A stretch of 64,000 nt of DNA from Pseudidiomarina marina. Its GTDB lineage: Bacteria; Pseudomonadota; Gammaproteobacteria; Enterobacterales; Alteromonadaceae. Positions 9,106 to 18,596 of the stretch are shown in pieces. A model generated the notes under the pieces. The model had not been told where the DNA came from, did no database searches, and was given only the letters and a program-made list of their open reading frames with translations. The stretch covers positions 1-64,000 of the forward strand of contig NZ_PIPZ01000003.1 in the NCBI RefSeq assembly GCF_003987045.1, written 5' to 3'. Within the stretch, counting starts at the first letter, position 1. Every line of letters begins with the position of its first letter. Both the position numbers and the translations under genes were made by a program.

Positions 9106-9997
9106 ATTACGCCAACGTTTTTTAGATCACCTAGCCGGCGAGCGCGGGCTCGCCGATCACACGCTCAATAGTTATGGTCGGATTCTCGCCGACGACATTG
9201 TGGAATTAGCGAGTCAGCGCATCGATAATCCACAGCAATTTAACCTTCCAGTATTTGAACGCTTGTTTGTCAGCTGGCGCCGGCGCGGTCTTGGCGATGC
9301 ATCGCTGGCGCTGAGGTTAGCTGCTTGGCGAACATTTTGTCAGTATCTCATTCGCGAAAACTGGTTAACGGACAATCCCGCTGCACAGCTTAAAGCACCG
9401 CGCAAAGCCAAGCGTTTACCGAAAAACCTTGATGTAGACAGCATTAGCCAGTTGCTGCAATTGCCGCAAGATGATCCGCTAGCGATTCGTGACGCCGCCA
9501 TGATGGAGCTTTTATATGGCAGTGGACTGCGTTTAGCTGAGCTGGTGGCGCTTGATGTTGATGCGATTCAGCCACGGCACCGAGAACTTCGAGTTTTAGG
9601 TAAAGGTAATAAAACACGCATTGTCCCTTATGGACGTTGCGCAGCAGAAGCGTTAGAGCGTTGGTTACCGCTCCGCGCACAGTGGTTAGGTGGCAATATA
9701 ACCGAGCTTGCGCTGTTTATTTCACAGCGGAACCAGCGTATTAATCCGCGCACTGTGCAGCAACGCTTGAATTATTGGGGACAACAGCAAGGGCTAAAAG
9801 GTACGTTGCATCCGCATAAACTACGCCACTCGTTTGCTTCGCATATGTTAGAATCAAGTGGTGATTTGCGCGCTGTGCAAGAATTGCTTGGCCATGCGAA
9901 TTTAAGTACCACGCAAGTGTATACCCATCTCGATTTTCAACACTTGGCGAAGGTTTACGATGGCGCTCATCCGCGCGCTCGGAAGAAAAAAGAATAG
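9092..9997 (+). CDS. xerC: Site-specific tyrosine recombinase XerC
   Basis: 301 residues. It resolves chromosome dimers at dif with XerD and FtsK. The N-terminal SAM-like core-binding domain (1-95) is followed by the catalytic domain with the full set R147 (GSGLRLAEL), K171, H242 and R245 (HPHKLRHSFASH), H268 (LGHANL) and the nucleophile Y277 (TTQVYTHLD). The context dapF-DUF484-xerC-yigB is the classic XerC locus, which separates it from XerD. Confidence 0.97.
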   Translation: MTLSELRQRFLDHLAGERGLADHTLNSYGRILADDIVELASQRIDNPQQFNLPVFERLFVSWRRRGLGDASLALRLAAWRTFCQYLIRENWLTDNPAAQLKAPRKAKRLPKNLDVDSISQLLQLPQDDPLAIRDAAMMELLYGSGLRLAELVALDVDAIQPRHRELRVLGKGNKTRIVPYGRCAAEALERWLPLRAQWLGGNITELALFISQRNQRINPRTVQQRLNYWGQQQGLKGTLHPHKLRHSFASHMLESSGDLRAVQELLGHANLSTTQVYTHLDFQHLAKVYDGAHPRARKKKE

Positions 9998-10005
9998 GTT
10001 GATTG

Positions 10006-10731
10006 ATGCAGTTTTATCGCCGCTTATATCCTGTCAAAACTGTCAGCTTTGATCTCGATGATACCCTTTATAACAATGTGCCAGTGATGCAGCGAGCCGA
10101 GCAAGCTGTCCGTGATTTCCTTGCTCGCGAATTCCCGCAAACAGCAGCATGGCAAGCGTCCGATTGGTTACGGCATCGTCAACAGCTTATGCACGCACAG
10201 CCCGATTTAGCGAGCAATATGACGCAATTGCGCCGTACCGCTCTGGCTGATGGGTTGCGTCAGTTTGCCATTGCTGAGAACGAAATTAGTGGCGGTGTCG
10301 ACGCCGCTTTTGCACACTTCATGGCACATCGCAATGCGGTTGAAATTTCGGCAGATGTTCACGCCGCATTGGCGCAACTTGCTGAATATTACCCTTTGTT
10401 TGCGTTAAGCAATGGTAATGTCAGCGTTGATGCCATTGGTCTTGGTGATTATTTCACTGGAGTCTTTCAGCCGTCAGACGAACTTCGCGGTAAACCTTTT
10501 GCGGATATGTTTTTGGCGGCACAGCAGCAACTTCCCGAAGTGGCACCGTCGCAATGGTTACACGTCGGTGATAGTCCAAATGCTGATGTATTAGGCGCCC
10601 ATCGTGTCGGTTGGCAGAGTGCCTGGTTCACCGGTGGTTTAGGTAAACACGATCACTTACAAGTATTGCCGACATTGGCGTACAACAATTTGCAGCAACT
10701 CACCGACCAGTTACTTAAATCGCATAAGTAA
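10006..10731 (+). CDS. yigB: HAD family hydrolase YigB
   Basis: 241 residues. HAD phosphatase with motif I SFDLDDTLYNN, motif II FALSNGN, motif III lysine near RGKPFADMF, and motif IV VGDSPNADVLGA. In E. coli YigB dephosphorylates FMN in riboflavin synthesis, along with other small phosphates. The ATG at 10006 is preferred to the TTG one codon earlier. It starts eight bases after the xerC stop in the same operon. It ends just at the LexA box of uvrD. Confidence 0.9.
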   Translation: MQFYRRLYPVKTVSFDLDDTLYNNVPVMQRAEQAVRDFLAREFPQTAAWQASDWLRHRQQLMHAQPDLASNMTQLRRTALADGLRQFAIAENEISGGVDAAFAHFMAHRNAVEISADVHAALAQLAEYYPLFALSNGNVSVDAIGLGDYFTGVFQPSDELRGKPFADMFLAAQQQLPEVAPSQWLHVGDSPNADVLGAHRVGWQSAWFTGGLGKHDHLQVLPTLAYNNLQQLTDQLLKSHK

Positions 10732-10764
10732 CTGGTTGCATATACAGTATTCTGTGACTACACT
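10732..10764 (+). promoter_or_regulatory. LexA box and sigma-70 promoter of uvrD
   Basis: The 16-base palindrome-like CTGGTTGCATATACAG (10732-10747) fits the gammaproteobacterial LexA box (CTG-N10-CAG with an AT alternation). It overlaps a -35 TTGCAT (10736-10741), which is 17 bases from a -10 TACACT (10759-10764). Repressor on this site would cover the -35, matching the known SOS control of uvrD. Confidence 0.85.
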
Positions 10765-10791
10765 GCCCTTTTTATTTGTTGGTAATTATTC

Positions 10792-12987
10792 ATGCAACAT
10801 CACCCATTACTCGCACAACTGAACGACAAACAACGTGAAGCCGTTGGCGCCGCCGAGCGTCACATGTTGGTCCTTGCCGGCGCTGGCAGTGGTAAAACAC
10901 GGGTGTTGGTGCATCGTATTGCTTGGCTCATTCAAGAAAAAGGCATTTCACCACATAGCATTATGGCGGTGACTTTTACTAACAAAGCGGCGGCGGAAAT
11001 GCGTGGGCGTATTGAGCAGCTGTTAGGTAGTTCAGTGCGCACGATGTGGATTGGTACCTTTCATGGGCTCGCGCATCGCTTACTTCGTGCGCATTATATG
11101 GATGTCGGGTTACCGCAGAATTTTCAAATTCTCGATAGTGACGATCAACAGCGCTTGGTCAAACGCGTCATGCGTAGCTTGAATTTAGATGAAAAACGTT
11201 GGCCGCCGAAGCAAGCACAATGGTTTATCAACGGCAAAAAAGATGAAGGTTTGCGGCCTCATCATCTCGATGGGTATGACTTCAATGAGCGCACCTTAAA
11301 AGAGATATATGAGGCCTATCAAGTCGCTTGTGACCGCGCAGGGCTGGTCGATTTCGCTGAATTGTTGCTACGCGCGCACGAGCTCATTCGTGATAACAAG
11401 CATGTCCGTGAGCATTATCAGCGTCGCTTCCGCCATATTTTGGTGGACGAGTTCCAAGATACCAATGCCATTCAATATGGCTGGATCAAACTGCTTTCGG
11501 GAGTCGGTCAAGGGCATGATGACACGAACTATGTCACCATCGTGGGTGACGATGATCAATCGATTTACGGCTGGCGCGGCGCTCGCGTAGAGAATATTCA
11601 GCAATTTTTACGCGACTTCCCGAATGTTTTAACTATTCGATTGGAGCAAAACTATCGCTCCACCAATAATATTCTGACGGCTGCTAACGAGGTGATCGCC
11701 AATAACCAAGGGCGTCTCGGTAAAGAGTTATGGACTGATGGCAGCGCTGGTGAGCCAATTGATTTGTACGCTGCCTTCAACGAAATGGACGAGGCGCGTT
11801 ATATTGCCGGGCGCATCGAGCAATGGCATGAGCAGGGTAATGCGTTGCAAGATGTCGCCATTTTATACCGCAGTAACGCGCAATCGCGCGTACTGGAAGA
11901 AGCCTTGCTGCATGCCCGAATTCCTTATCGTATCTATGGCGGGTTACGCTTCTTTGACCGTATGGAAGTCAAAGATGCGCTGGCTTATATGCGCTTAGTG
12001 GCGAGCCGTAATGATGACGCCGCGTTTGAGCGCGTGATCAATACGCCAACGCGGGGTATTGGTGACCGAACGCTTGGCATTATTCGTGAAGGGTCGCGAG
12101 AGCGCGGATTACCGATGTGGGAAGCGGCGAAGCAATTGGTGCAAGAAAAAATTCTGAATGGTCGAGCGGGCAATGCGGTGCAAGCCTTCCTCGATTTAAT
12201 TGATGGCCTCGAGGATGAAACCAGCGATTATCCGTTGGGCCGTCAAGTCGATACAGCGATCAAAAAAAGTGGTTTGATGGCGATGTTTCAGGCTGAAAAG
12301 GGCGAGAAAGCAGAAACTCGCGTTGAGAACTTAAAAGAGCTCGTGAACGCCTGCGACAACTTCAACACGCTCGACAGCGTGATTGAAGATGAGATGACGC
12401 CGCTCAATGCCTTCTTGGCGCATGCAGCGTTGGAATCGGGCGAAGAACAAGCTGATGAGCATCAAGATGCCGTGCAGTTAATGACGTTGCACAGTGCGAA
12501 AGGTCTCGAGTTTCCGCTCGTGTTTATGAGCGGCGTTGAAGAGGGTTTATTTCCGTCGCAGCAATCGATTGGTGAGAGTGGTCGGCTCGAAGAAGAGCGT
12601 CGCCTGTGCTACGTGGGTATGACGCGCGCCATGCAAAAACTGGTGATTAGTTACGCCGAATCACGGCGCATTTACGGCCAAGAAAAGCATAGTACGGTGA
12701 GTCGCTTTGTGGGTGAGATTCCACCGGAAATGATTCATCACGTGCGCTTGCAGTCGCGTACCACACATCAATCCCATGCACTTGGTCGGTTTCACAGTGG
12801 TGCTAGCCACGAAGCATTTGAGCAAACCGGATATAGTCTCGGTCAGCGCGTACGTCATACCAAGTTTGGCGAAGGTACGGTGCTGAACTACGAGGGCACG
12901 GGCCCACAAAGTCGTATTCAAGTGAACTTCGACGAGGTGGGCAGCAAATGGTTAGTTGTTGGCTACGCGCGTTTAGAGCGCTGTTGA
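10792..12987 (+). CDS. uvrD: DNA helicase II (UvrD)
   Basis: 731 residues. Superfamily 1 3'-5' helicase used in nucleotide-excision and mismatch repair. Seen: Q motif LNDKQREAV, Walker A LAGAGSGKTR (K35), motif Ia VTFTNKAAAEMRGR, Walker B ILVDEFQDTN, motif III VGDDDQSIYGWRGA, motif IV LEQNYRST, motif V TLHSAKGLEFPLVF, motif VI RRLCYVGMTRA, and the C-terminal Tudor-like tail (GQRVRHTKFGEGTVL...). It is SOS-controlled by the LexA box above. The 3' end overlaps convergent rarD by 25 bases. Confidence 0.98.
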   Translation: MQHHPLLAQLNDKQREAVGAAERHMLVLAGAGSGKTRVLVHRIAWLIQEKGISPHSIMAVTFTNKAAAEMRGRIEQLLGSSVRTMWIGTFHGLAHRLLRAHYMDVGLPQNFQILDSDDQQRLVKRVMRSLNLDEKRWPPKQAQWFINGKKDEGLRPHHLDGYDFNERTLKEIYEAYQVACDRAGLVDFAELLLRAHELIRDNKHVREHYQRRFRHILVDEFQDTNAIQYGWIKLLSGVGQGHDDTNYVTIVGDDDQSIYGWRGARVENIQQFLRDFPNVLTIRLEQNYRSTNNILTAANEVIANNQGRLGKELWTDGSAGEPIDLYAAFNEMDEARYIAGRIEQWHEQGNALQDVAILYRSNAQSRVLEEALLHARIPYRIYGGLRFFDRMEVKDALAYMRLVASRNDDAAFERVINTPTRGIGDRTLGIIREGSRERGLPMWEAAKQLVQEKILNGRAGNAVQAFLDLIDGLEDETSDYPLGRQVDTAIKKSGLMAMFQAEKGEKAETRVENLKELVNACDNFNTLDSVIEDEMTPLNAFLAHAALESGEEQADEHQDAVQLMTLHSAKGLEFPLVFMSGVEEGLFPSQQSIGESGRLEEERRLCYVGMTRAMQKLVISYAESRRIYGQEKHSTVSRFVGEIPPEMIHHVRLQSRTTHQSHALGRFHSGASHEAFEQTGYSLGQRVRHTKFGEGTVLNYEGTGPQSRIQVNFDEVGSKWLVVGYARLERC

Positions 12988-13862
12988 TGCACGAGCGTAT
13001 CAATGCTGTAAAGCGCTAACGCCACCCAAATAATGGCGAACGTCACCAGCTTATCTGCAGCGAGTGGTTCGCCATACACCCACACGGCCAGAACGAACAT
13101 CATACTGGGGCCAATGTACTGAAAGAAACCCAAGGTTGAATAGCGAATGCGTTGCGCGGCCGCGGTGAAACATAATAATGGCGCCGTCGTCACAACACCT
13201 GCAGCAATAAGTAGCGTGTTAATCTGCCATGTATTCTGGGTCATATCAGCCGCATTAGAGCTGGCAAAGAACACTAAATATATCAGTACCGCAGGCGTCA
13301 ATATTAATGTTTCGAGCCACAGGCCGGTAATTGAGTCTATCGGTAGACGTTTACGAATAGCGCCATAAATTGCGAAGCTGCATGCGAGCGCTAGTGCCAC
13401 CCATGGCACCGAACCGAAAGAAATAACCTGAATCAACACGCCGATAACAGCAAGCGCTATGGCAACCAACTGCATTTTACGCATCCGCTCAGCAAAAAAC
13501 GCCATACCAATCGCCACGTTTAACAGTGGGTTAATGTAATAACCTAAGCTGGCATCGAGTATATGATCGTTGTTAATCGCCCAAATGAACAAGAACCAAT
13601 TACCGCCGAGTAAACAGGTTGCCAAGGCTAAACGTGCCATTTGTTGTTTATTTTGCAGCACAGGCTTTAAGCGATTGCCGCGACGAAGCACCATAATCAG
13701 GATAAATACAAGAATGAAGGACCAGAGAATGCGGTGGCTTAGAATCTCCAAAGCCGGTACTTCTTGCAGCCATTTAAAGTAAATCGGCGCAACACCCCAC
13801 ATAGTGTAAGCAGCAATAGCAAAGAATACACCTTGGCGGCTGCGGGCGGCATCATCAGTCAT
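12963..13862 (-). CDS. rarD: RarD family EamA-type transporter
   Basis: 299 residues with ten predicted membrane helices in two EamA repeats. The RarD start GVFFAIAAYTMWGVAPIYFKWL and the middle LGYYINPLLNVAIGMAFFAERMRKMQ are characteristic. The substrate is not established; the family was named from a chloramphenicol-sensitivity phenotype. The ATG at 13862 is preferred to upstream in-frame starts because a GAG ribosome-binding element lies at good spacing and the cytoplasmic lead is short. It is convergent with uvrD and divergent from recQ. Confidence 0.88.
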   Translation of the reverse strand: MTDDAARSRQGVFFAIAAYTMWGVAPIYFKWLQEVPALEILSHRILWSFILVFILIMVLRRGNRLKPVLQNKQQMARLALATCLLGGNWFLFIWAINNDHILDASLGYYINPLLNVAIGMAFFAERMRKMQLVAIALAVIGVLIQVISFGSVPWVALALACSFAIYGAIRKRLPIDSITGLWLETLILTPAVLIYLVFFASSNAADMTQNTWQINTLLIAAGVVTTAPLLCFTAAAQRIRYSTLGFFQYIGPSMMFVLAVWVYGEPLAADKLVTFAIIWVALALYSIDTLVHQQRSKRA

Positions 13863-14006
13863 CTTGAGCATCTCACGTTGAATTGTACGAAAAACCAGCA
13901 CTCGCCGACAGAATATCACGGATTTTCATGATCGTCGGTGGAGCTTCGCAAGCGGGATGCATACAATAGAGCTAATACGAGCTTGCCGTCAATTGGAGAC
14001 GCTATT

Positions 14007-15824
14007 TTGTCTGAATCTGCGCTGTCACAACTTCTTGCCGATGTATTTGGCTATACCGCGTTTCGCGAAGGCCAACTGCAGGTGATCGAAGCCGTGCAGC
14101 AACAGCGCGATGCCCTAGTGTTGATGCCAACAGGTGGTGGCAAGTCACTTTGTTATCAGTTGCCTGGATTAAATTCGGACGGCTTAACGGTGGTGATTTC
14201 GCCGCTGATTAGTCTTATGCAAGACCAAGTGGAAGCCCTACAAACCATGGGTGTTCCCGCAGCAGCGCTCAACAATGGACTCACGCCAGAGCAAAGCAGC
14301 CAGATCATGCAACAGCTCAATAGTAATCAAATACGGTTACTTTATGTGAGTCCAGAGCGTGCCATGCAAGGTTTTTTCATTCGTTTACTGCAACAATGGC
14401 CGGTGACTTTGGTTGCGATTGATGAGGCGCACTGTATTTCTCAATGGGGCCACGATTTCCGTCCTGAATATGGTCAGCTCGGCCAACTTCGTGAATCGTT
14501 GCCCAATGTGCCGTTTATGGCGTTAACCGCAACCGCTGATGCCGCAACGGAAGCCGATATTATTAGTCGGCTGCATTTACACGATCCGGTAGTGTATAAA
14601 GGATCGTTTGACCGTCCCAATATCCGCTACGTGGTTGAAGAAAAATACAAACCCTATAAGCAGGTCACCGACTACATTAAGAAACAGCGTGGCGCTTCAG
14701 GAATCGTTTATTGTGGTAGTCGCAAGAAGGTTGAAGAGCTTGCCGAAAAGCTCCAGCGAGAAGGTCTGCGCGCCGCTGGATATCATGCCGGCATGGAACA
14801 TGACCAACGTGAGACCGTACTGCGTGGCTTTGTTCGCGATGATATTGATGTGGTGGTGGCAACTGTGGCGTTTGGGATGGGTATCAACAAGCCGAATGTG
14901 CGCTTTGTGGTGCATTTCGACGTGCCGCGTAGTGTTGAAGGTTATTATCAAGAAACCGGCCGTGCCGGCCGTGATGGTTTGCCAGCTGAAGCGGTGCTGC
15001 TCTATGATCCGTCCGATGCTGCATGGATAAAATCGATTATTCACGATCACCCAGATGAAGAACGTCGTCGTATTGAGCTGCATAAGTTTACTGCCATGCA
15101 GGCAATGAGTGAGGCGCAAACTTGTCGGCGTTTAGTCTTACTCAACTACTTCAATGAATACCGCGATAAGCCCTGTGGAAACTGCGATATCTGTCTCGAT
15201 CCACCGCGCCAATACGATGGTACGGTTGACGCGCAAAAAGTGCTGTCTTGTGTTTATCGTGTTGGCCAGCGCTTTGGCGTGAATCACGTGATTGATGTGT
15301 TGCGTGGTAGTAAATCGCAGCGGCTTATTGAATTAGGGCACGACAAGCTATCAACGTATGGCATTGGCGCTGAACAAAGCCACGAATACTGGCTAGGCGT
15401 GGTGCGTCAGCTCATTCATCGTGGTCTGGTGATTCAAAATGTGCAGCAGTATGGCGTGCTGCAACTGACCGATGCAGCGCGGCCGGTACTGCGCGGTGAA
15501 GTCGCCTTACAGCTTGCCGAACCGCGCATCAATTTAGTGGTGAGCAAACCGCGAGTGGCTGACCGCGGTGATTACGATAAGGTGCTGTTCCGGCGTTTAC
15601 GTGCGCTACGCAAAGCCATTGCCGACGCTGAAGAGGTGCCACCGTTTGTGGTATTCAACGACACCAGCTTAGTGGAAATGGCGGTGAGTTACCCAACTGA
15701 TGAAACGGCCATGTTGGCCATTACCGGTGTCGGTCAGAAAAAGTTAGAACGCTACGGCCAAGAGTTTATCGCGGCAATTACTGCCTACCTCGATGCCGAC
15801 GATGAACCTATTAGCAGTTTTTAA
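14007..15824 (+). CDS. recQ: ATP-dependent DNA helicase RecQ
   Basis: 605 residues from the TTG at 14007. GGAG lies eight bases before this TTG, and the resulting length is close to E. coli RecQ (about 609), so the longer frame from 13938 is probably untranslated. Seen: motif 0 FGYTAFREGQ, Walker A MPTGGGKSLCYQLP, DEAH box AIDEAHCISQWGHDFRPEY, motif III ALTATAD, motif VI QETGRAGRDG, the zinc-binding RQC domain (CRRLVLLNYF...PCGNCDIC) and the C-terminal HRDC domain with PPFVVFNDTSL. It acts in recombination and stalled-fork repair. Confidence 0.96.
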   Translation: MSESALSQLLADVFGYTAFREGQLQVIEAVQQQRDALVLMPTGGGKSLCYQLPGLNSDGLTVVISPLISLMQDQVEALQTMGVPAAALNNGLTPEQSSQIMQQLNSNQIRLLYVSPERAMQGFFIRLLQQWPVTLVAIDEAHCISQWGHDFRPEYGQLGQLRESLPNVPFMALTATADAATEADIISRLHLHDPVVYKGSFDRPNIRYVVEEKYKPYKQVTDYIKKQRGASGIVYCGSRKKVEELAEKLQREGLRAAGYHAGMEHDQRETVLRGFVRDDIDVVVATVAFGMGINKPNVRFVVHFDVPRSVEGYYQETGRAGRDGLPAEAVLLYDPSDAAWIKSIIHDHPDEERRRIELHKFTAMQAMSEAQTCRRLVLLNYFNEYRDKPCGNCDICLDPPRQYDGTVDAQKVLSCVYRVGQRFGVNHVIDVLRGSKSQRLIELGHDKLSTYGIGAEQSHEYWLGVVRQLIHRGLVIQNVQQYGVLQLTDAARPVLRGEVALQLAEPRINLVVSKPRVADRGDYDKVLFRRLRALRKAIADAEEVPPFVVFNDTSLVEMAVSYPTDETAMLAITGVGQKKLERYGQEFIAAITAYLDADDEPISSF

Positions 15825-16447
15825 ACCGCTGGCGCGAAGTAAAAGCGCCATAACTCCATCACCACTGGCACAATAGATAGCACCAGAATAATCGCCATGG
15901 TGATATTGAACAGACGCTGCATGATTGGGTTCGTTAACACCTTGCGTAGTAACGAACCAAAGACTAACCACACACCAACGCATGGAAACGCCATTAGCAA
16001 GAAAGCTAAGGTAATAGCTAGTACTTCCAGGAATGGCGTACCTTGTACCGTCGTGAACGCAGCCACCGCACCTGACGCCATCACCCAAGCCTTTGCATTC
16101 ACCCATTGAAACAGTGCTGCCTGCCAAAACGTGAACGGTTTTTTCTCGCCCCTTTTAATTGCTTGCGGCTCTGCGGTACCGATATGCCATGCTAACCACA
16201 ACAAATACAGCACGCCGAGTACCTTGATCAATTGATGCAAATTCGGGAAACGATCAAAAATCACCCCAAAGCCTAACCCGACCAGCAGCACCATCAGTGG
16301 GAAGCCTAAACAAATACCCAAAAAGTGCGGCATGCTCGCCTTAACGCCGTAGTTCATGCCCGATGACATAATCATGACGTTGTTTGGTCCAGGTGTTATG
16401 GTGGTCGAGAAAGCAAAAAATAAAACAGCAATAAAGATCTCAAACAT
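15821..16447 (-). CDS. LysE/RhtB family amino-acid exporter
   Basis: 208 residues, six hydrophobic segments. Family signatures at the N-terminus: FAFSTTITPGPNNVMIMSSGMNYGVKASMPHFLGICLGF. RhtB-like proteins export amino acids or homoserine lactones; the substrate here cannot be told. The last 4 bases overlap the recQ stop convergently. A heptamer-array element lies directly upstream. Confidence 0.88.
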   Translation of the reverse strand: MFEIFIAVLFFAFSTTITPGPNNVMIMSSGMNYGVKASMPHFLGICLGFPLMVLLVGLGFGVIFDRFPNLHQLIKVLGVLYLLWLAWHIGTAEPQAIKRGEKKPFTFWQAALFQWVNAKAWVMASGAVAAFTTVQGTPFLEVLAITLAFLLMAFPCVGVWLVFGSLLRKVLTNPIMQRLFNITMAIILVLSIVPVVMELWRFYFAPAV

Positions 16448-16457
16448 AAAAAGAGCC

Positions 16458-16562
16458 GTTACTCGTTAGTGGTTATTCGTTTTTCGAAAAACATGAAAAC
16501 ACTATAAATCAATGACAGTCTATACTCCATTAACGAATAACGAATAACGAATAACGAATAAC
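16458..16562. repeat. Inverted heptamer array, copy C
   Basis: The left arm (16458-16485) is four heptamers GTTACTC, GTTAGTG, GTTATTC, GTTTTTC. The right arm (16535-16562) is four perfect GAATAAC units. The spacer is 49 bases. It occupies the space between the divergent LysE gene and the Vgb-like gene, and its right edge is 5 bases from the latter's GGAGG. Confidence 0.92.
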
Positions 16563-16577
16563 GAAGTGGAGGTTATT

Positions 16578-17552
16578 ATGTTGGCAATGACATTAGCACT
16601 CATGCTCAGTGGCGCTCCGGCCGAGCCGGCGAATGCCACGCTTGAAATTACCGAATGGCAAGTGCCATGGGAAAACTCGCGACCGCGCGACCCTTATGTC
16701 GCCGGTGATGATGAAGTTTGGTTTGTTGGGCAACGCTCTGATTATGCAGCCGTGTTGAACCCAAAAACCGGTGAAATGAAACGGGTTGATTTGCCTGATG
16801 GCGCCGGACCGCACAATATTATTGTGGATGACCGCGGTGCTTGGTATGCCGGCAACAAAGGTGCACATATAGGGAAAATCGATCGGGAAACCTTTGAAAT
16901 TACGCAGTATCCGCTACCTGGAAAAGGCCGCCGTGACGTTCATACCATGGAGTTTGATATGAATGGCGACATTTGGTTTAGCGCGCAAGGTGCGAATCAA
17001 ATTGGCCATATGGATGCGAAAACGAACAATATTACCTTGTGGGATGTGCCAACCAAGAATGCACGCCCTTATGGTCTTGTGGTGTTTCAAGGTAAGCCGT
17101 GGGCTACCTTGTTTGGTACGAATAAGCTCGTGACACTGGACGATGACAATGACGTGAAAGAAATCCAATTGCCTCGTGACAACAATCGGCCACGTCGGCT
17201 GGGCGTCGATGCACAAGGTCATTTCTGGTACGTCGATTATGCGGGTGGCTATTTAGGACGCTGGAATCCGGCCACGGATGAAATTAAGGAATGGCCAATG
17301 CCTGCGGGCACGCAGTCGATGCCGTATGCTATGGCAGTCGATCATCGCGGTTACGTATGGGCTGCGGAAACGGGTGTTCAACCTAACCGAATTGTTGGCT
17401 TTGATTCGGTAAGTGAAACCTTCACTGAACCGTTTGAAGTTCAAAGTGGCGGCGGCACAATTCGCCATATGGTGTTTGATCCAGAAAGCCGCGCACTATG
17501 GTTCGGCACCGATACAAATACAATAGGCCGTGCCACTATCCGTCATTATTGA
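16578..17552 (+). CDS. Vgb/streptogramin-lyase-like beta-propeller protein
   Basis: 324 residues. A short signal peptide (MLAMTLALMLSGAPAEPA) is followed by about seven propeller blades with repeated W(F/Y) motifs (DEVWFVG, GAWYAGNKGAHIGKIDRET, GDIWFSAQGANQIGHMD, GHFWYVDYAGGYLGRWNPAT, GYVWAAETGVQPNRIVGFD, RALWFGTDTNTIGRA). The fold is that of virginiamycin B lyase and SMP-30-type proteins. Most chromosomal members do not have proven lyase activity, so resistance should not be inferred. The ATG at 16578 has GGAGG six bases upstream. It stands alone, 32 bases before the next gene. Confidence 0.8.
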   Translation: MLAMTLALMLSGAPAEPANATLEITEWQVPWENSRPRDPYVAGDDEVWFVGQRSDYAAVLNPKTGEMKRVDLPDGAGPHNIIVDDRGAWYAGNKGAHIGKIDRETFEITQYPLPGKGRRDVHTMEFDMNGDIWFSAQGANQIGHMDAKTNNITLWDVPTKNARPYGLVVFQGKPWATLFGTNKLVTLDDDNDVKEIQLPRDNNRPRRLGVDAQGHFWYVDYAGGYLGRWNPATDEIKEWPMPAGTQSMPYAMAVDHRGYVWAAETGVQPNRIVGFDSVSETFTEPFEVQSGGGTIRHMVFDPESRALWFGTDTNTIGRATIRHY

Positions 17553-17584
17553 GTCGGAAAACCAGATAAAAGGACACGGAATCT

Positions 17585-18568
17585 ATGTCATCTGAAAACA
17601 ACTGGCGCATCATCCGGTTAGCTGAATTTAAACGGCCTGATGCGCCAGCAAGTACCCGCGTGCAACAGTTGTTTCAGCATATTCGAAACTTGTTTCCAAG
17701 GGTTGAAGAAAGGTCTGACGATGAAGAACAATCGGACTTCCCAGGTTATCGCGAGTTTGATTTAAAACCTGGTGCTGATGCACTCGACGTAGCTTTCGAC
17801 GAGTGGCGCGAAGATGGCGATTCCGGTATTAAATTCCTGATTAGTCCGCCGTTTAGCGGTACGGCTAACATTGTGCGTGAATGGGCAGTGCGACATCAAT
17901 GGCCTTCATTAACAGCTCCAAAGGAAGAACAATTCTGCGGTATTGATGTTGAGTCATGGTGGCGAGAGCAATCAGCTAAACAATGGATAATTGACGACTT
18001 CGCTAAGTACTGGCAACGGCGCACCGATGGCCTGACGTTTATCCGTGCTTTGTTACCAAAGTTATTGCGTGGTGAACTAGGGCAAGGCCTTGTCGTTTGC
18101 GACAGTTGGAGCTTTGCATTTCTGCAACGCGCTTGGCCAGTAAACCTTCCGAATGTCTATTGCTTTGCGGCAGCTGATGAGGTGCTTTTGCGTCAAGTCG
18201 GTATTCAGGCCGAAGATAAAAAATTAAAAAGTTTAGCGGCGAGAGCTTTCGGCAACGTCGGTTTGGCGCTTGCATTATGGGCTGTGGAGCAAGACAGCGA
18301 ACACCAACTTCCGAGTATGCCGCCTGATTGTCGTGATGAAACGGCATTTGTTCTCTATACATTACTATTGCATCGGGGCTTAGCAGGCGAATCGCTACAG
18401 CGTTTGCTACCGATAATCACCGCCGATCAGCTTGATGTTCAGTTACTTCAGTTGCAACAAGCAAAGTTAATTAGCTATGAAGACAATGAATGGTATGTAA
18501 CCGTTTACGGTTACTTAGCTGTGCGTGACTTTTTGAGGAGTCGCGGCTTTTTCGTTGATGCGTTCTAG
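17585..18568 (+). CDS. Uncharacterised protein, possible degenerate P-loop NTPase with C-terminal winged helix
   Basis: 327 residues, no signal peptide or membrane helix. I do not recognise a named family. Visible: FLISPPFSGT (84-93) where a Walker A would lie, without the usual GK[ST]; LVVCD (169-173), like a Walker B strand; GNVGLALALW (223-232), which resembles the sensor helix of STAND/MalT-type ATPases; and a C-terminal region (about 255-327) resembling a winged helix (LQQAKLISYEDNEWYVTVYGYLAVRDFLRSRG). This pattern suggests an ATPase fold that has lost nucleotide binding. It lies 28 bases before the MscS channel gene and is probably co-transcribed with it. Confidence 0.7.
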   Translation: MSSENNWRIIRLAEFKRPDAPASTRVQQLFQHIRNLFPRVEERSDDEEQSDFPGYREFDLKPGADALDVAFDEWREDGDSGIKFLISPPFSGTANIVREWAVRHQWPSLTAPKEEQFCGIDVESWWREQSAKQWIIDDFAKYWQRRTDGLTFIRALLPKLLRGELGQGLVVCDSWSFAFLQRAWPVNLPNVYCFAAADEVLLRQVGIQAEDKKLKSLAARAFGNVGLALALWAVEQDSEHQLPSMPPDCRDETAFVLYTLLLHRGLAGESLQRLLPIITADQLDVQLLQLQQAKLISYEDNEWYVTVYGYLAVRDFLRSRGFFVDAF

Positions 18569-18596
18569 CACCAACTGTTGCGAGTAGGAAATGAGT

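Noticed and set aside
14697-15119. 140-codon minus-strand frame inside recQ
   Set aside because: It is antisense to conserved RecQ helicase motifs and has no ribosome-binding site or domain.
16578-17552. Streptogramin resistance gene
   Set aside because: The protein has the propeller fold, but resistance activity is rarely shown for chromosomal homologues and no other resistance context is seen.
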